DNA of 32,014 bases from CAYLXX01 sp964484325 (lineage in GTDB: Bacteria; Patescibacteriota; Microgenomatia; UBA1406; GWC2-37-13). Below are positions 1 through 6,923 of this stretch, one piece after another. Under the pieces are notes generated by a model. It worked only from the letters and a program-made list of their open reading frames with translations. It did no database searches and was not told the DNA's origin. The translations under genes were made by a program, and so were the position numbers. Positions within the stretch are counted from its first letter, which is position 1, and every line of letters starts with the position of its first letter. The stretch is from assembly GCA_964484325.1 (NCBI GenBank), contig CAZAEE010000012.1, positions 1-32,014 of the forward strand, given 5' to 3'.

Positions 1-510
1 TTCATCACTCTCTGAAGAATACCCTAATTGGTAAATTGTACTTAACATTGTAGACATGTTGGCAATACCAAAAGATGTCATTACCTCGTACATACCAACC
101 AATTGCGACATACCGCAGACTTTATCGCCTTTTGTACCCTGCCACTCGTAGGCACAATCACCTTTCAGAAGATATTTTTTTAATTGATTTTTTTCAGTAA
201 CTTCTCCGTAAATCTGCTTATTTTTTATGTGAATCGCTGTTTGAGTGGCACCCTCCTGATAACTACAGTTATACGATCCATTCAGATCGAGATTGATTTT
301 TGTATCCGCAACTGCAGGTGAAACTACAATAGTGGGTTCAGCGAGTAGTGCGACTGTTGGTAGTGGAGGAGGAACTTTTTTTTGAAACGAGAGTGAAAGT
401 TGATCTGTTGCTTTAAAAAACAACGATACAACAATAATTACAATAGGCAAGATAATAACTATTTTTGAAAGAGGCACAAACAATTGATCAAGATTTTTCT
501 GTTTCTTCAT
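1..510 (-). CDS. Membrane-anchored protein of unknown function, C-terminus beyond window
   Basis: The frame is open from an ATG at 508-510 to the left edge, giving 170 residues with no stop. The product begins MKKQKNLDQL, followed by one hydrophobic segment at about residues 17-32 and a proline-rich linker (KKVPPPLPT) at about 45-52. After that comes a polar domain with at least four cysteines, including NCSYQ and GDCAYEW. This looks like an N-in, C-out anchored exported protein. The start lies 4 bases after the stop of the DUF2130 gene, with AGGAG at 526-530 as a ribosome site, so the two are probably cotranscribed. I do not recognise the family. The cysteine pairs may form disulfides outside the cell, but that is inference. 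Confidence 0.75.
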   Translation of the reverse strand, partial: MKKQKNLDQLFVPLSKIVIILPIVIIVVSLFFKATDQLSLSFQKKVPPPLPTVALLAEPTIVVSPAVADTKINLDLNGSYNCSYQEGATQTAIHIKNKQIYGEVTEKNQLKKYLLKGDCAYEWQGTKGDKVCGMSQLVGMYEVMTSFGIANMSTMLSTIYQLGYSSESDE

Positions 511-514
511 ATAG

Positions 515-1729
515 TTAAAATAACGCTCCTTCATCTTCCTGCTCTGCCGATGAATCTAATTCTTCAGGCAGTGATAAACCACTAACTTCCGGTAAAGCTT
601 TTCCCATAATACTATCAAGACTGCCATACATGCCAGCTGTGTTGTCGATAACGCGGCGAATATTTTTTCTCTGCTTCTCCCATTTTCTTTGAAACCAAGT
701 TTGTTCAATTTGTATGTCGTCCTCCATTGAAGAAAACACTTCCATAATCGACTGGACCCGTTGGGTAAACTCAGTACTTTTTAGATATTCCCAAAGAACT
801 TCCATCTTTTCTTTTTTACCTATTGAAGAATTCTTTTCACCGAAAACTGCTATTATCGACCGGCGCAGTGCAAAGGCTAACCCACTAATACATTGATAGT
901 TTCCCACCCAAACACCGTCTTTGAAACCAAATGTCTTAATATCTGTTGGTAGCACCTCCGAAATAATTGCTGCATGCACTGCTTTCACTTGCCTTTGATC
1001 CTCTTTAAGTTTTGGGATCCAATCGCTCATCCATGATTTTGTACGTTTCAGCTCCCAAACGATAATACCGCATTCTTGTCCTTTACGGTTCATAACTTTT
1101 TGAATAAGATCTGCGCCAAATTTACCTTTTGGAACATCCTCAATAATATCTAACGGAAATTCTCTACGAAGCATCTCTCCGACATGAAGCTCCAGTACCT
1201 CCCCTTGAGCTTGCTGAGAACCTTGTTCCAACTTTCGTTTATAGTCCTCCACCATCTTTTGTGCATCTCGCAGTTTTTTATCTCGTTCTTCCAACTTTAA
1301 ACCATACTCCTCGTCAGCTTGTTCCTTCGCTTTTCGTTTAATAATTTCCTGCTCTTGTGATAATTTACGCTGCATCTCAATTTCTCGTTCTTTATCATGC
1401 TCCTTCATCTGACGAATACTTTTTGTCAATTCTAGTACTTGTTGCAATAACTCGTCTTTTTTTTTAATTGCTTCCTCTTTGGCATTTTCGGTGTCCTTAA
1501 GTTTTAAATTAATCTTTTCTTGAAGTTGATGTCTTAATACTTCTTCTTTCTCTTGGAGCTCCTTTTGTTTATTTTTTTCTTGTTCTTCTTTCCATTTTCG
1601 TGCCTCCTGTCTGATTTGGTTGATCTTTTCTTCCTGAAGGCGCCGATATTTTTCCTCTGCTTCGTGAGATAGTGCTTCAGTCAAAGGAATCGGTTTTTTG
1701 CAGGAGGGACAAATGATCTGGGTATCCAT
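515..1729 (-). CDS. DUF2130 family protein: CxxC motif, long coiled coil, PD-(D/E)XK nuclease-like domain
   Basis: The 404-residue product starts with a CxxC pair (C7, C10, in ICPSCKKPI). A very charged Glu/Lys/Gln-rich coiled coil covers about residues 20-175. A compact domain follows with E180 and E185, D207 (KFGADL) and W225-E226-L-K228. The spacing D207...E226-x-K228 fits the PD-(D/E)XK core known for DUF2130. The family is widespread in bacteria and its role is not settled; DNA cleavage is plausible from the fold but not shown. It lies 27 bases after the YvlD-like gene and 4 bases before the next gene on the same strand. No Shine-Dalgarno is visible before its ATG; a T-rich stretch (TTTAAT then TTTTTT) precedes it. 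Family assignment is firm, activity is not. Confidence 0.85.
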   Translation of the reverse strand: MDTQIICPSCKKPIPLTEALSHEAEEKYRRLQEEKINQIRQEARKWKEEQEKNKQKELQEKEEVLRHQLQEKINLKLKDTENAKEEAIKKKDELLQQVLELTKSIRQMKEHDKEREIEMQRKLSQEQEIIKRKAKEQADEEYGLKLEERDKKLRDAQKMVEDYKRKLEQGSQQAQGEVLELHVGEMLRREFPLDIIEDVPKGKFGADLIQKVMNRKGQECGIIVWELKRTKSWMSDWIPKLKEDQRQVKAVHAAIISEVLPTDIKTFGFKDGVWVGNYQCISGLAFALRRSIIAVFGEKNSSIGKKEKMEVLWEYLKSTEFTQRVQSIMEVFSSMEDDIQIEQTWFQRKWEKQRKNIRRVIDNTAGMYGSLDSIMGKALPEVSGLSLPEELDSSAEQEDEGALF

Positions 1730-1756
1730 AAAAAAATTAAAAAAAGAAGTAATAAA

Positions 1757-2092
1757 TTACTTCGTCAGCGAACTCAGAAATGAGTTGATTAGACTGACAA
1801 CCAGGCTAAAAACAAGTGCCCACAAGAACCCATCGACTTTGAACCCAGGCACCAGAGCGTCAATAACAAGAATAAGCACTGCATTAATGACAAACATGAA
1901 TAATCCAAGCGTCAAGATCGTAATCGGCAAAGTAATCAGGGTAATAATTGGTTTAATAAAGGCATTGGCGACTCCCATTAGTATCGCCACAATAAAAGCG
2001 GTAATGAAACTATCTACATGAACCCCTGGAAGTATATATGAAGAAATAAATACAGCGACAGCTGAAACTAAAAGACTAAGAATCATGTTCAT
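1757..2092 (-). CDS. YvlD-like / phage holin family 4 small membrane protein
   Basis: The 111-residue protein is almost wholly hydrophobic, with about four membrane segments. Features typical of the Phage_holin_4_2/YvlD family are the ILPGVHVDSF loop (about 21-30), the GVANAFIKPII segment (about 40-50), TLPITILTLG (about 53-62) and the repeat-like loop VPGFKVDGF (about 81-89) before the last helix. Despite the family name these are mostly chromosomal membrane proteins, in Bacillus linked to envelope stress operons; lysis is not implied. The start is supported by an extended -10 box (TGA-TACTTT) six bases upstream, which suggests a leaderless transcript. Family assignment is strong, function is unknown. 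Confidence 0.85.
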   Translation of the reverse strand: MNMILSLLVSAVAVFISSYILPGVHVDSFITAFIVAILMGVANAFIKPIITLITLPITILTLGLFMFVINAVLILVIDALVPGFKVDGFLWALVFSLVVSLINSFLSSLTK

Positions 2093-2098
2093 ATAAAT

Positions 2099-2107
2099 AA
2101 AGTATCA
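2099..2107 (-). promoter_or_regulatory. Extended -10 box, leaderless start of the YvlD-like gene
   Basis: On the minus strand TGA-TACTTT is followed by six bases (ATTTAT) and then the ATG. No Shine-Dalgarno fits in between. The -35 region is not clear. The spacing matches several other genes in this window. Confidence 0.45.
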
Positions 2108-2184
2108 TTTTTTGTCAAAAAAAGCAAGTAGCAAAGCCTTGTCAAGCGTAAATTAGCGCCTCCTTACAGTACTCTTACATAATA

Positions 2185-2215
2185 TTTACATTGTTCTTAA
2201 AATTCGTGCTATACT
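2185..2215 (+). promoter_or_regulatory. Promoter: TTTACA / TGC-TATACT
   Basis: An extended -10 box TGC-TATACT ends at 2215. TTTACA at 2185-2190 may serve as -35, with a rather long 19-base spacer. The -10 box stands six bases before an ATG at 2222, so a transcript would begin at or next to that codon. Confidence 0.5.
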
Positions 2216-2221
2216 AATAGT

Positions 2222-2296
2222 ATGCTGTCCACATTTTTTTTCTCTTTTTTGTTTACGGTCGGCGCCCGCTACGTTTGGAATAAGATTAGCTCATAA
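2222..2296 (+). CDS. Possible 24-residue hydrophobic peptide
   Basis: The frame reads ATG to TAA and gives a peptide beginning MLSTFFFSFLFTVGARY and ending VWNKISS: a Phe-rich hydrophobic first half and a basic, polar tail. That pattern suits a single membrane-inserted helix. The main support is position: an extended -10 box TGC-TATACT lies six bases upstream, the same geometry as the confident leaderless genes here. Nothing else occupies the 230-base gap between 2093 and 2322. It could be a small membrane protein or a chance frame after a promoter whose real product is an RNA. There is no homology evidence. Confidence 0.35.
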   Translation: MLSTFFFSFLFTVGARYVWNKISS

Positions 2297-2322
2297 AAAG
2301 TTGCCAGAATAAACTCAATATC

Positions 2323-2652
2323 TTACCTTGACTTGGTGTTTTTTTGTTTATGATGACTATAATTGTAGATGCCGTACGAGATAGCACCAAGTCCTAATCC
2401 GATTAAACCTGCGCCGATAAATACTTTTACCCCCTTACCATATGTAACCCCAACAATGTCCTTACCTGTTTCTTCCGCATGAATAATCCAATCAGGATTC
2501 TTTTCACTAAAAGCTTTTCCAATTTTTTTAAGTTCTTTTTCACTTTGGGCAATTATATCTGTCACGTGAATCTCGGCCGCGATGTTTTCAATGTAGGCTG
2601 GATATTCGCCAATGATTTCGTCAGGATAATGCGGTTCACGTTCTGAGCTCAT
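2323..2652 (-). CDS. Small hypothetical protein with C-terminal membrane segment
   Basis: From the ATG at 2650-2652 the product has 109 residues and begins MSSEREPHYPDEI. A GTG five codons upstream (2665-2667) is an alternative start, but it falls inside AAGGTG, which may act as a distant ribosome site for the ATG. The first 75 residues are acidic and soluble. One glycine-rich helix (about 76-96, KVFIGAGLIGLGLGAISYGI) follows, then a short basic tail rich in His and Lys. This is a tail-anchor-like layout. I do not recognise the family. It diverges from the metalloprotease gene across a 67-base region containing a perfect palindrome. Confidence 0.65.
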   Translation of the reverse strand: MSSEREPHYPDEIIGEYPAYIENIAAEIHVTDIIAQSEKELKKIGKAFSEKNPDWIIHAEETGKDIVGVTYGKGVKVFIGAGLIGLGLGAISYGIYNYSHHKQKNTKSR

Positions 2653-2683
2653 AGTTGTATGATACACCTTAATTTAGATTAGC

Positions 2684-2712
2684 TTTACTATACAATAGTA
2701 AACTGTTAATAT
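2684..2712 (+). promoter_or_regulatory. Promoter of the metalloprotease gene with overlapping palindrome
   Basis: TTTACT (2684-2689), a 17-base spacer and TAATAT (2707-2712) lie seven bases before the ATG at 2720. TTTACTAT at 2684-2691 and ATAGTAAA at 2695-2702 form a perfect 8-base inverted repeat with a 3-base centre. It covers the -35 box and most of the spacer, the usual place for a repressor site. The divergent gene starts at 2652, so the site could control both. Confidence 0.55.
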
Positions 2713-2719
2713 CATATAT

Positions 2720-4762
2720 ATGAAAAAGGGAATATTACAAAAAATCTCTTCCGTTGGCATTGCGATAATTCTTGCTTTATTGATAATCGGTGGCTGGAGT
2801 AGCGCCAGTTTTAAGCAAGTTCCGAAAGTACCTCAGGTGGAAGCAACCGGCGATGAAGTTTTAGTAGGTACATTAGATATTCTTCACGTTAATGAAAAAG
2901 ATAAATCAAAAAAAACTGATTATGTGTATATACTTTCAACAGCAAACGAAAAATACCAGATCAATTTTAAGGGTAAAATTCCCCTTATCACCTCCGGATC
3001 ACGCGTTCGTCTTCATGGTAAAAAAATAAAAGATACCTTCGAAGTCAGTCAAACTACAAGTACTGGAGCCGAAATACTTTCTACACCTACCACACCTTCA
3101 GTATCTGGAGTCAAAAAAGTCGCAGTCATTTTATTTAACTTTCAAAATGATACAAGGCAAACCTATACAATAGATGAAATACGACAGATTGGTTTCACGG
3201 GATCGAGCTCAACTAAAGCATATTATCAGGAAGTTTCATACAATAACTTAGTTTTACAGGGAATAGACAATGTTAATGGCGATATTTTTGGCTGGTATAC
3301 AATACCTTTTGACAATACTAATTGCAATACAAATTACTTATCGAACTGGATGCAGGCAGCTCGAAATGCTGCGATCAACGACGGACACGATTTAACAAAT
3401 TACGATAACTTTGCTTTTGTCTGGCCTGCACTTGACACGTGTAATCTATTTTCGGGTTCATTTATTAATGGTCATAATTCTTATTACAATGGTGCCTTTA
3501 ACAACTGGTCATTCGCCCATGAATTAGGACATAACTACGGTCTATATCATCCGTATGGATTAAACTGCATTGATGCAAATGGACAAAGAACACCAATGAG
3601 TTCAAGTTGTACTGTAGATGAATATGCTGATCCGTTTGACGCTATGGGAAGTGGGTTTTATCATTTCAGCAACTATACAAAAGCTAAATTTGGCTGGCTT
3701 ACGCAAAATAATATTCAGACTATCACAGCAAGCGGTACTTATTCCCTCCATCCAATAGAACAAGCCTCAAACCAAGTTCAGATCATTCAAATTCCCCGAA
3801 TAGGACGCCAAGATTATTTCTATTTAGAGTATCGACAACCCTATGGTTTTGACAACTTTGCTCCTGGAGAACAGGTAGCAAATGGAATTTTGATTAGAGT
3901 CGCTCCCGCAATTACAAATAGCAGCTCATTTACGAAACTTGTTGATAATACACCTTTAACTAGTTCTTTTTGGGACTCATCACTTATGTCTGGAAGAACA
4001 TTTCTTGATCCAATTACCGGGACAACCATTACAACTATTTCAAATTCCCCTACCGAAGCTATCGTCAATATTGTTTTAGGTACATATACTCCATCACCAA
4101 CGCCGACTTTAGTCCCAGAATCACTCGTTTATGCAGATATCACCGGCGCCAACGGTTGGTTGATCAACAATGAAGATGGTGCAGTAGTTAACTTAAACGA
4201 TACAACCTATCATCATACGGGAACAAGCTCAATGAGTACAAGTTACCAAACCAGTGGAACAGGGATTCTTCAGATGGTAAATGAAGGTGCGATTATTACC
4301 TCGTACTATCATCTATTAAGTTTTTACATAAATGGTGGTACCAGTTCAGGTCAAAATATCAATATAGACTTTTGGGACTGGAATAATAATTTACTGGCTC
4401 AGAAGCCGCTTGCTCCCTATATACAGGGCGGTGCAGTTGTCACTAACGAATGGAGACAGGTACTTGTACCTTTTAGCGACTTCAACGTCGGAACGGGTTC
4501 AATTCTTAGATACCGATTGGTGAATGCAGTACCAAATACCAATCAACCAGCATTCTATACCGATGATATTCAAATGGCTTGTAAAGGTGATGCTAATGGA
4601 GATCAAATTATAAATATTCAAGATATGAATATATTAAAAAGCGAGTTTGGCGCATGTTCTTCAAATTGTAAATCAGACTTTGATAATAATGGTCGAGTCG
4701 ATGCCGCAGACTTCAACACCGTAAAGACAAACTTTGGTCACGCTTGTCCGACCTACTATTGA
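2720..4762 (+). CDS. Secreted zinc metalloprotease (gametolysin/M6-like) with C-terminal dockerin
   Basis: The 680-residue product has a signal segment (KK, then a hydrophobic stretch at about 12-28). The zincin site reads H267-E-L-G-H271-N-Y-G-L-Y-H277, the HExxHxxGxxH motif of metzincin-type proteases. A candidate Met-turn is M309 in DAMGSGFYH. The context resembles M11 gametolysin or M6 peptidases. A proline/threonine linker (TYTPSPTPTLVP, about 450-461) leads to a beta-rich domain (about 465-618) resembling carbohydrate- or surface-binding jelly-roll modules. After C621 comes a pair of Ca-binding loops, GDANGDQIINIQD and SDFDNNGRVDAAD, with NILKSEFG and NTVKTNFG: the duplicated dockerin type I pattern. 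The expected role is degradation of external protein while docked to a cohesin-bearing partner. No cohesin is in this window. Start choice is supported by the -10 box seven bases upstream. Confidence 0.85.
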   Translation: MKKGILQKISSVGIAIILALLIIGGWSSASFKQVPKVPQVEATGDEVLVGTLDILHVNEKDKSKKTDYVYILSTANEKYQINFKGKIPLITSGSRVRLHGKKIKDTFEVSQTTSTGAEILSTPTTPSVSGVKKVAVILFNFQNDTRQTYTIDEIRQIGFTGSSSTKAYYQEVSYNNLVLQGIDNVNGDIFGWYTIPFDNTNCNTNYLSNWMQAARNAAINDGHDLTNYDNFAFVWPALDTCNLFSGSFINGHNSYYNGAFNNWSFAHELGHNYGLYHPYGLNCIDANGQRTPMSSSCTVDEYADPFDAMGSGFYHFSNYTKAKFGWLTQNNIQTITASGTYSLHPIEQASNQVQIIQIPRIGRQDYFYLEYRQPYGFDNFAPGEQVANGILIRVAPAITNSSSFTKLVDNTPLTSSFWDSSLMSGRTFLDPITGTTITTISNSPTEAIVNIVLGTYTPSPTPTLVPESLVYADITGANGWLINNEDGAVVNLNDTTYHHTGTSSMSTSYQTSGTGILQMVNEGAIITSYYHLLSFYINGGTSSGQNINIDFWDWNNNLLAQKPLAPYIQGGAVVTNEWRQVLVPFSDFNVGTGSILRYRLVNAVPNTNQPAFYTDDIQMACKGDANGDQIINIQDMNILKSEFGACSSNCKSDFDNNGRVDAADFNTVKTNFGHACPTYY

Positions 4763-4763
4763 G

Positions 4764-4792
4764 TTGTCTACCAGCCTCAAAAATGGTATACT
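4764..4792 (+). promoter_or_regulatory. Promoter TTGTCT-17-TGG-TATACT before the Tat-signal protein
   Basis: TTGTCT (4764-4769), a 17-base spacer ending in TGG, and TATACT (4787-4792) form a good extended-10 promoter. It begins two bases after the protease stop. The predicted first base of the transcript falls at about 4799, which is where the reading frame of the next protein needs its start. Confidence 0.6.
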
Positions 4793-4798
4793 ATAAGT

Positions 4799-5824
4799 AT
4801 AAAAAGATCAGAAGTATCACCATCTTTTGACTCACGGAGAAATTTTCTTAAACGAACAGGTTTGGTCGCTGGCGGTATTGCTATATCAGCTGGTACTATC
4901 GGGGGTCTTCTAAATTTTCTCTCTCAAGAGGGATCACCAGAAACTAAAACACAAGTTTCTATCGGAAATCTATCAGAAACCGTCTATCAACTCCCAGATT
5001 CATTTATAAAAAATCTCTATATCAAGGATGTGTTGCCGCTTTTTGCGTCACCACCCACCCAAAAGAAAAACTTCGGCGATGTTTCATTTGAGATAGCAGC
5101 ACCAATTCTCAGTCTTGCAGAGTCAGAGGATTTAGTGAGAACAAATCCGGTTAAAGGCTTATCTGATTCTCTTGTACCGTATTTTGATGAAAAATCTGAA
5201 ATAAAAACAATACAGTCAGAAAATATCCATATTCCTTTACCTGGATTTATCATTAATTCTGATGGTACATTTCCTCAGACTATGCCTATAATTGATTTTC
5301 TCATCGGTCCGCACGAGAAAATTGCCAATGCTGTTAAACCAATGATTGACACAAAAATTCTTCCCGCGCGTCTCATAAATAAAGCCTCTGGAGATTTGGA
5401 GTGGATACCCTCGGCTGTTAAAGTAACCCAATTGAAACAAGCTTCAAATATTGCCTTAAAGTTTATCTGGATTCGTGAAATGGTGCAGTACATGAAAAAT
5501 AATCATATTCCAGCAAAAATCCCAATAGCAAACAACGGATTAGAAAGTAATCATGAAGTAATCAGTCAGGTACTAGCGACGTTAAAAGAAAAAAATGGCC
5601 GCTACGTGGCATTATTTGATCTGGCAGCAAATGTTCTTGCCTATCAAGCGATTAAATACTCCAGTTCCTTCAGATATATAAAAACAAACCAATCATTTAT
5701 AAATCTGCGTGATGAAGATTTTCAGGATGAACATTCAACACTTTACGCTTCGTTCGAATGGGCGTTGACTTCACCTGATGCAAAACAGTTTCCCCATAGT
5801 GGCGACTTAAGTAGTTCTATTTAA
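4799..5824 (+). CDS. Tat-exported protein of unknown function, apparent ATA start
   Basis: The first standard start in this frame is TTG at 4862, but the 21 codons before it encode KRSEVSPSFDSRRNFLKRTG. That is a twin-arginine signal (S-R-R-N-F-L-K at codons 12-18 from 4799), followed by a glycine/alanine-rich hydrophobic stretch (VAGGIAISAGTIGGLL). A TTG start would delete the twin arginines. There is no ATG, GTG or TTG in frame between the protease stop and 4862. An ATA at 4799 sits six bases after the -10 box, the same geometry as the leaderless ATG genes here, and gives 341 residues. The mature part (about 300 residues) is mostly soluble with motifs such as PLPGFIINSDGTFP and NNGLESNHEV. 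I recognise no family. Tat export implies that it folds, perhaps with a cofactor, before leaving the cytoplasm. Confidence 0.7.
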   Translation: MKRSEVSPSFDSRRNFLKRTGLVAGGIAISAGTIGGLLNFLSQEGSPETKTQVSIGNLSETVYQLPDSFIKNLYIKDVLPLFASPPTQKKNFGDVSFEIAAPILSLAESEDLVRTNPVKGLSDSLVPYFDEKSEIKTIQSENIHIPLPGFIINSDGTFPQTMPIIDFLIGPHEKIANAVKPMIDTKILPARLINKASGDLEWIPSAVKVTQLKQASNIALKFIWIREMVQYMKNNHIPAKIPIANNGLESNHEVISQVLATLKEKNGRYVALFDLAANVLAYQAIKYSSSFRYIKTNQSFINLRDEDFQDEHSTLYASFEWALTSPDAKQFPHSGDLSSSI

Positions 5825-5840
5825 AAAAAGCTTACTTACT

Positions 5841-6911
5841 TTAATTCCACGTTGCGTATTTTGCTCTTAAATCGTCTTCAGTCACATTCACCGGATCCGA
5901 GTTGGTAAGTTTTTTGAAGCCGTAATCGAGAAGTTCAGCCGCTTGCATATCACGTTTTAAAACATTTGGTGCGCCCAAAAGTACAACCAGTACTTTTTTA
6001 CCGTCACGCTCTGCACCGACGATAGTTGTCGTCGCTGCCCAACCGGTATTGCCGATTTTAACGCCAAATATATTCGGATACACGTCAAGTAAACCATTCC
6101 AGTTTACCAATCTCTGAGCCTGATGATACTGATTCTCAGGCAGATATACTTCATCCTTTTTCGTTATCTCAGCAATGAGAGGATAATTGGTCAAAGCATA
6201 GTGGGTCAAAATCGCCAGATCTTCAGCGCTACTATAATGGTTGTCATCATCAAATCCTTGTGGATTGGCAAAGTGACTGTTTTTTAGACCAATAAACTGG
6301 GCTTTTTCATTCATTGCCTGTATAAATACCGGTTCGCCATATTTTGCATCGACGCCATCTTTAATCACTTGAGTGGCATCATTTGCTGAGGTCATTAAAC
6401 TGGCATGAAGAAGTTCCCACAAACTCATTCTTTCGCCGACTCTAACTGCAATTTTGGTCGGAATAACTTCGGCAGCATCCTGAGACACAGCCAACAATTC
6501 GTCTGGTGTTGCTAAATCAAGTGCGACAACTGCGGTCATTATTTTTGTGAGTGAAGCAATCGGAACTTTTTTGGATAAATTGTTCTCCTCAATCACCTCA
6601 CCAGAGTCATAATCAATCACTGCGTATGAATTCGCCTCAATATCCTCTGTAGCTGCGGCTACTTGGGGAATAATTGATGAATGGTTATGAACTTGCAATT
6701 TATAAGTATTTTTTGTGGTTGACAGTTTTTTAGTAACTTCTGCAAGCGTATTGTTCGATGAAGGTAATGGACTAATGAAAAAAACTGTCGGACTCAGTTT
6801 AAAAACCTGCAATCCCAAGATAAAAACCCCGAAAAGTATCATCCAGAGACTTTTTTTACTCATTTTTTTATGTCCATGTGTAAAACTATCATCAAGTGGT
6901 GTATAGTTCAT
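5841..6911 (-). CDS. Serine-type D-Ala-D-Ala carboxypeptidase (peptidase S11)
   Basis: The 356-residue protein has one N-terminal membrane anchor (about residues 21-38). It then shows the three active-site motifs of low-molecular-weight penicillin-binding proteins: S120-L-T-K123 (nucleophile and general base, in PIASLTKIMTA), S175-A-N177 (LMTSANDAT) and K285-I-G (GVKIGNTGWAATT). The third motif is K-I-G rather than K-T-G. It would trim the last D-Ala from peptidoglycan pentapeptides outside the membrane. The family's extra C-terminal domain is absent or minimal. It follows the GH18-GH19 gene by 12 bases on the same strand, so the pair is probably one cell-wall operon transcribed from about 8460. 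It converges with the Tat-protein gene. Confidence 0.9.
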   Translation of the reverse strand: MNYTPLDDSFTHGHKKMSKKSLWMILFGVFILGLQVFKLSPTVFFISPLPSSNNTLAEVTKKLSTTKNTYKLQVHNHSSIIPQVAAATEDIEANSYAVIDYDSGEVIEENNLSKKVPIASLTKIMTAVVALDLATPDELLAVSQDAAEVIPTKIAVRVGERMSLWELLHASLMTSANDATQVIKDGVDAKYGEPVFIQAMNEKAQFIGLKNSHFANPQGFDDDNHYSSAEDLAILTHYALTNYPLIAEITKKDEVYLPENQYHQAQRLVNWNGLLDVYPNIFGVKIGNTGWAATTTIVGAERDGKKVLVVLLGAPNVLKRDMQAAELLDYGFKKLTNSDPVNVTEDDLRAKYATWN

Positions 6912-6923
6912 ACCGCTAAAAAT

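Noticed and set aside
2222..2296. Type I toxin-antitoxin locus for the short hydrophobic peptide.
   Set aside because: No antisense promoter or structured antisense RNA could be seen; the peptide length alone is not enough.
4760..4862. The protease and Tat-protein frames are in the same phase, separated only by one TGA (4760-4762); readthrough or TGA-to-Gly recoding would give one protein of over 1000 residues.
   Set aside because: The dockerin is complete and normally C-terminal, a good promoter and a Tat signal follow the TGA, and TGA ends other genes here, such as the one at 13553-13555. The open stretch between is only 12 codons before the proposed start.
5822..5845. A-run at the end of the Tat-protein gene as a bidirectional terminator with the convergent D,D-carboxypeptidase gene.
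   Set aside because: There is no convincing stem; only short A/T runs between the two stops.
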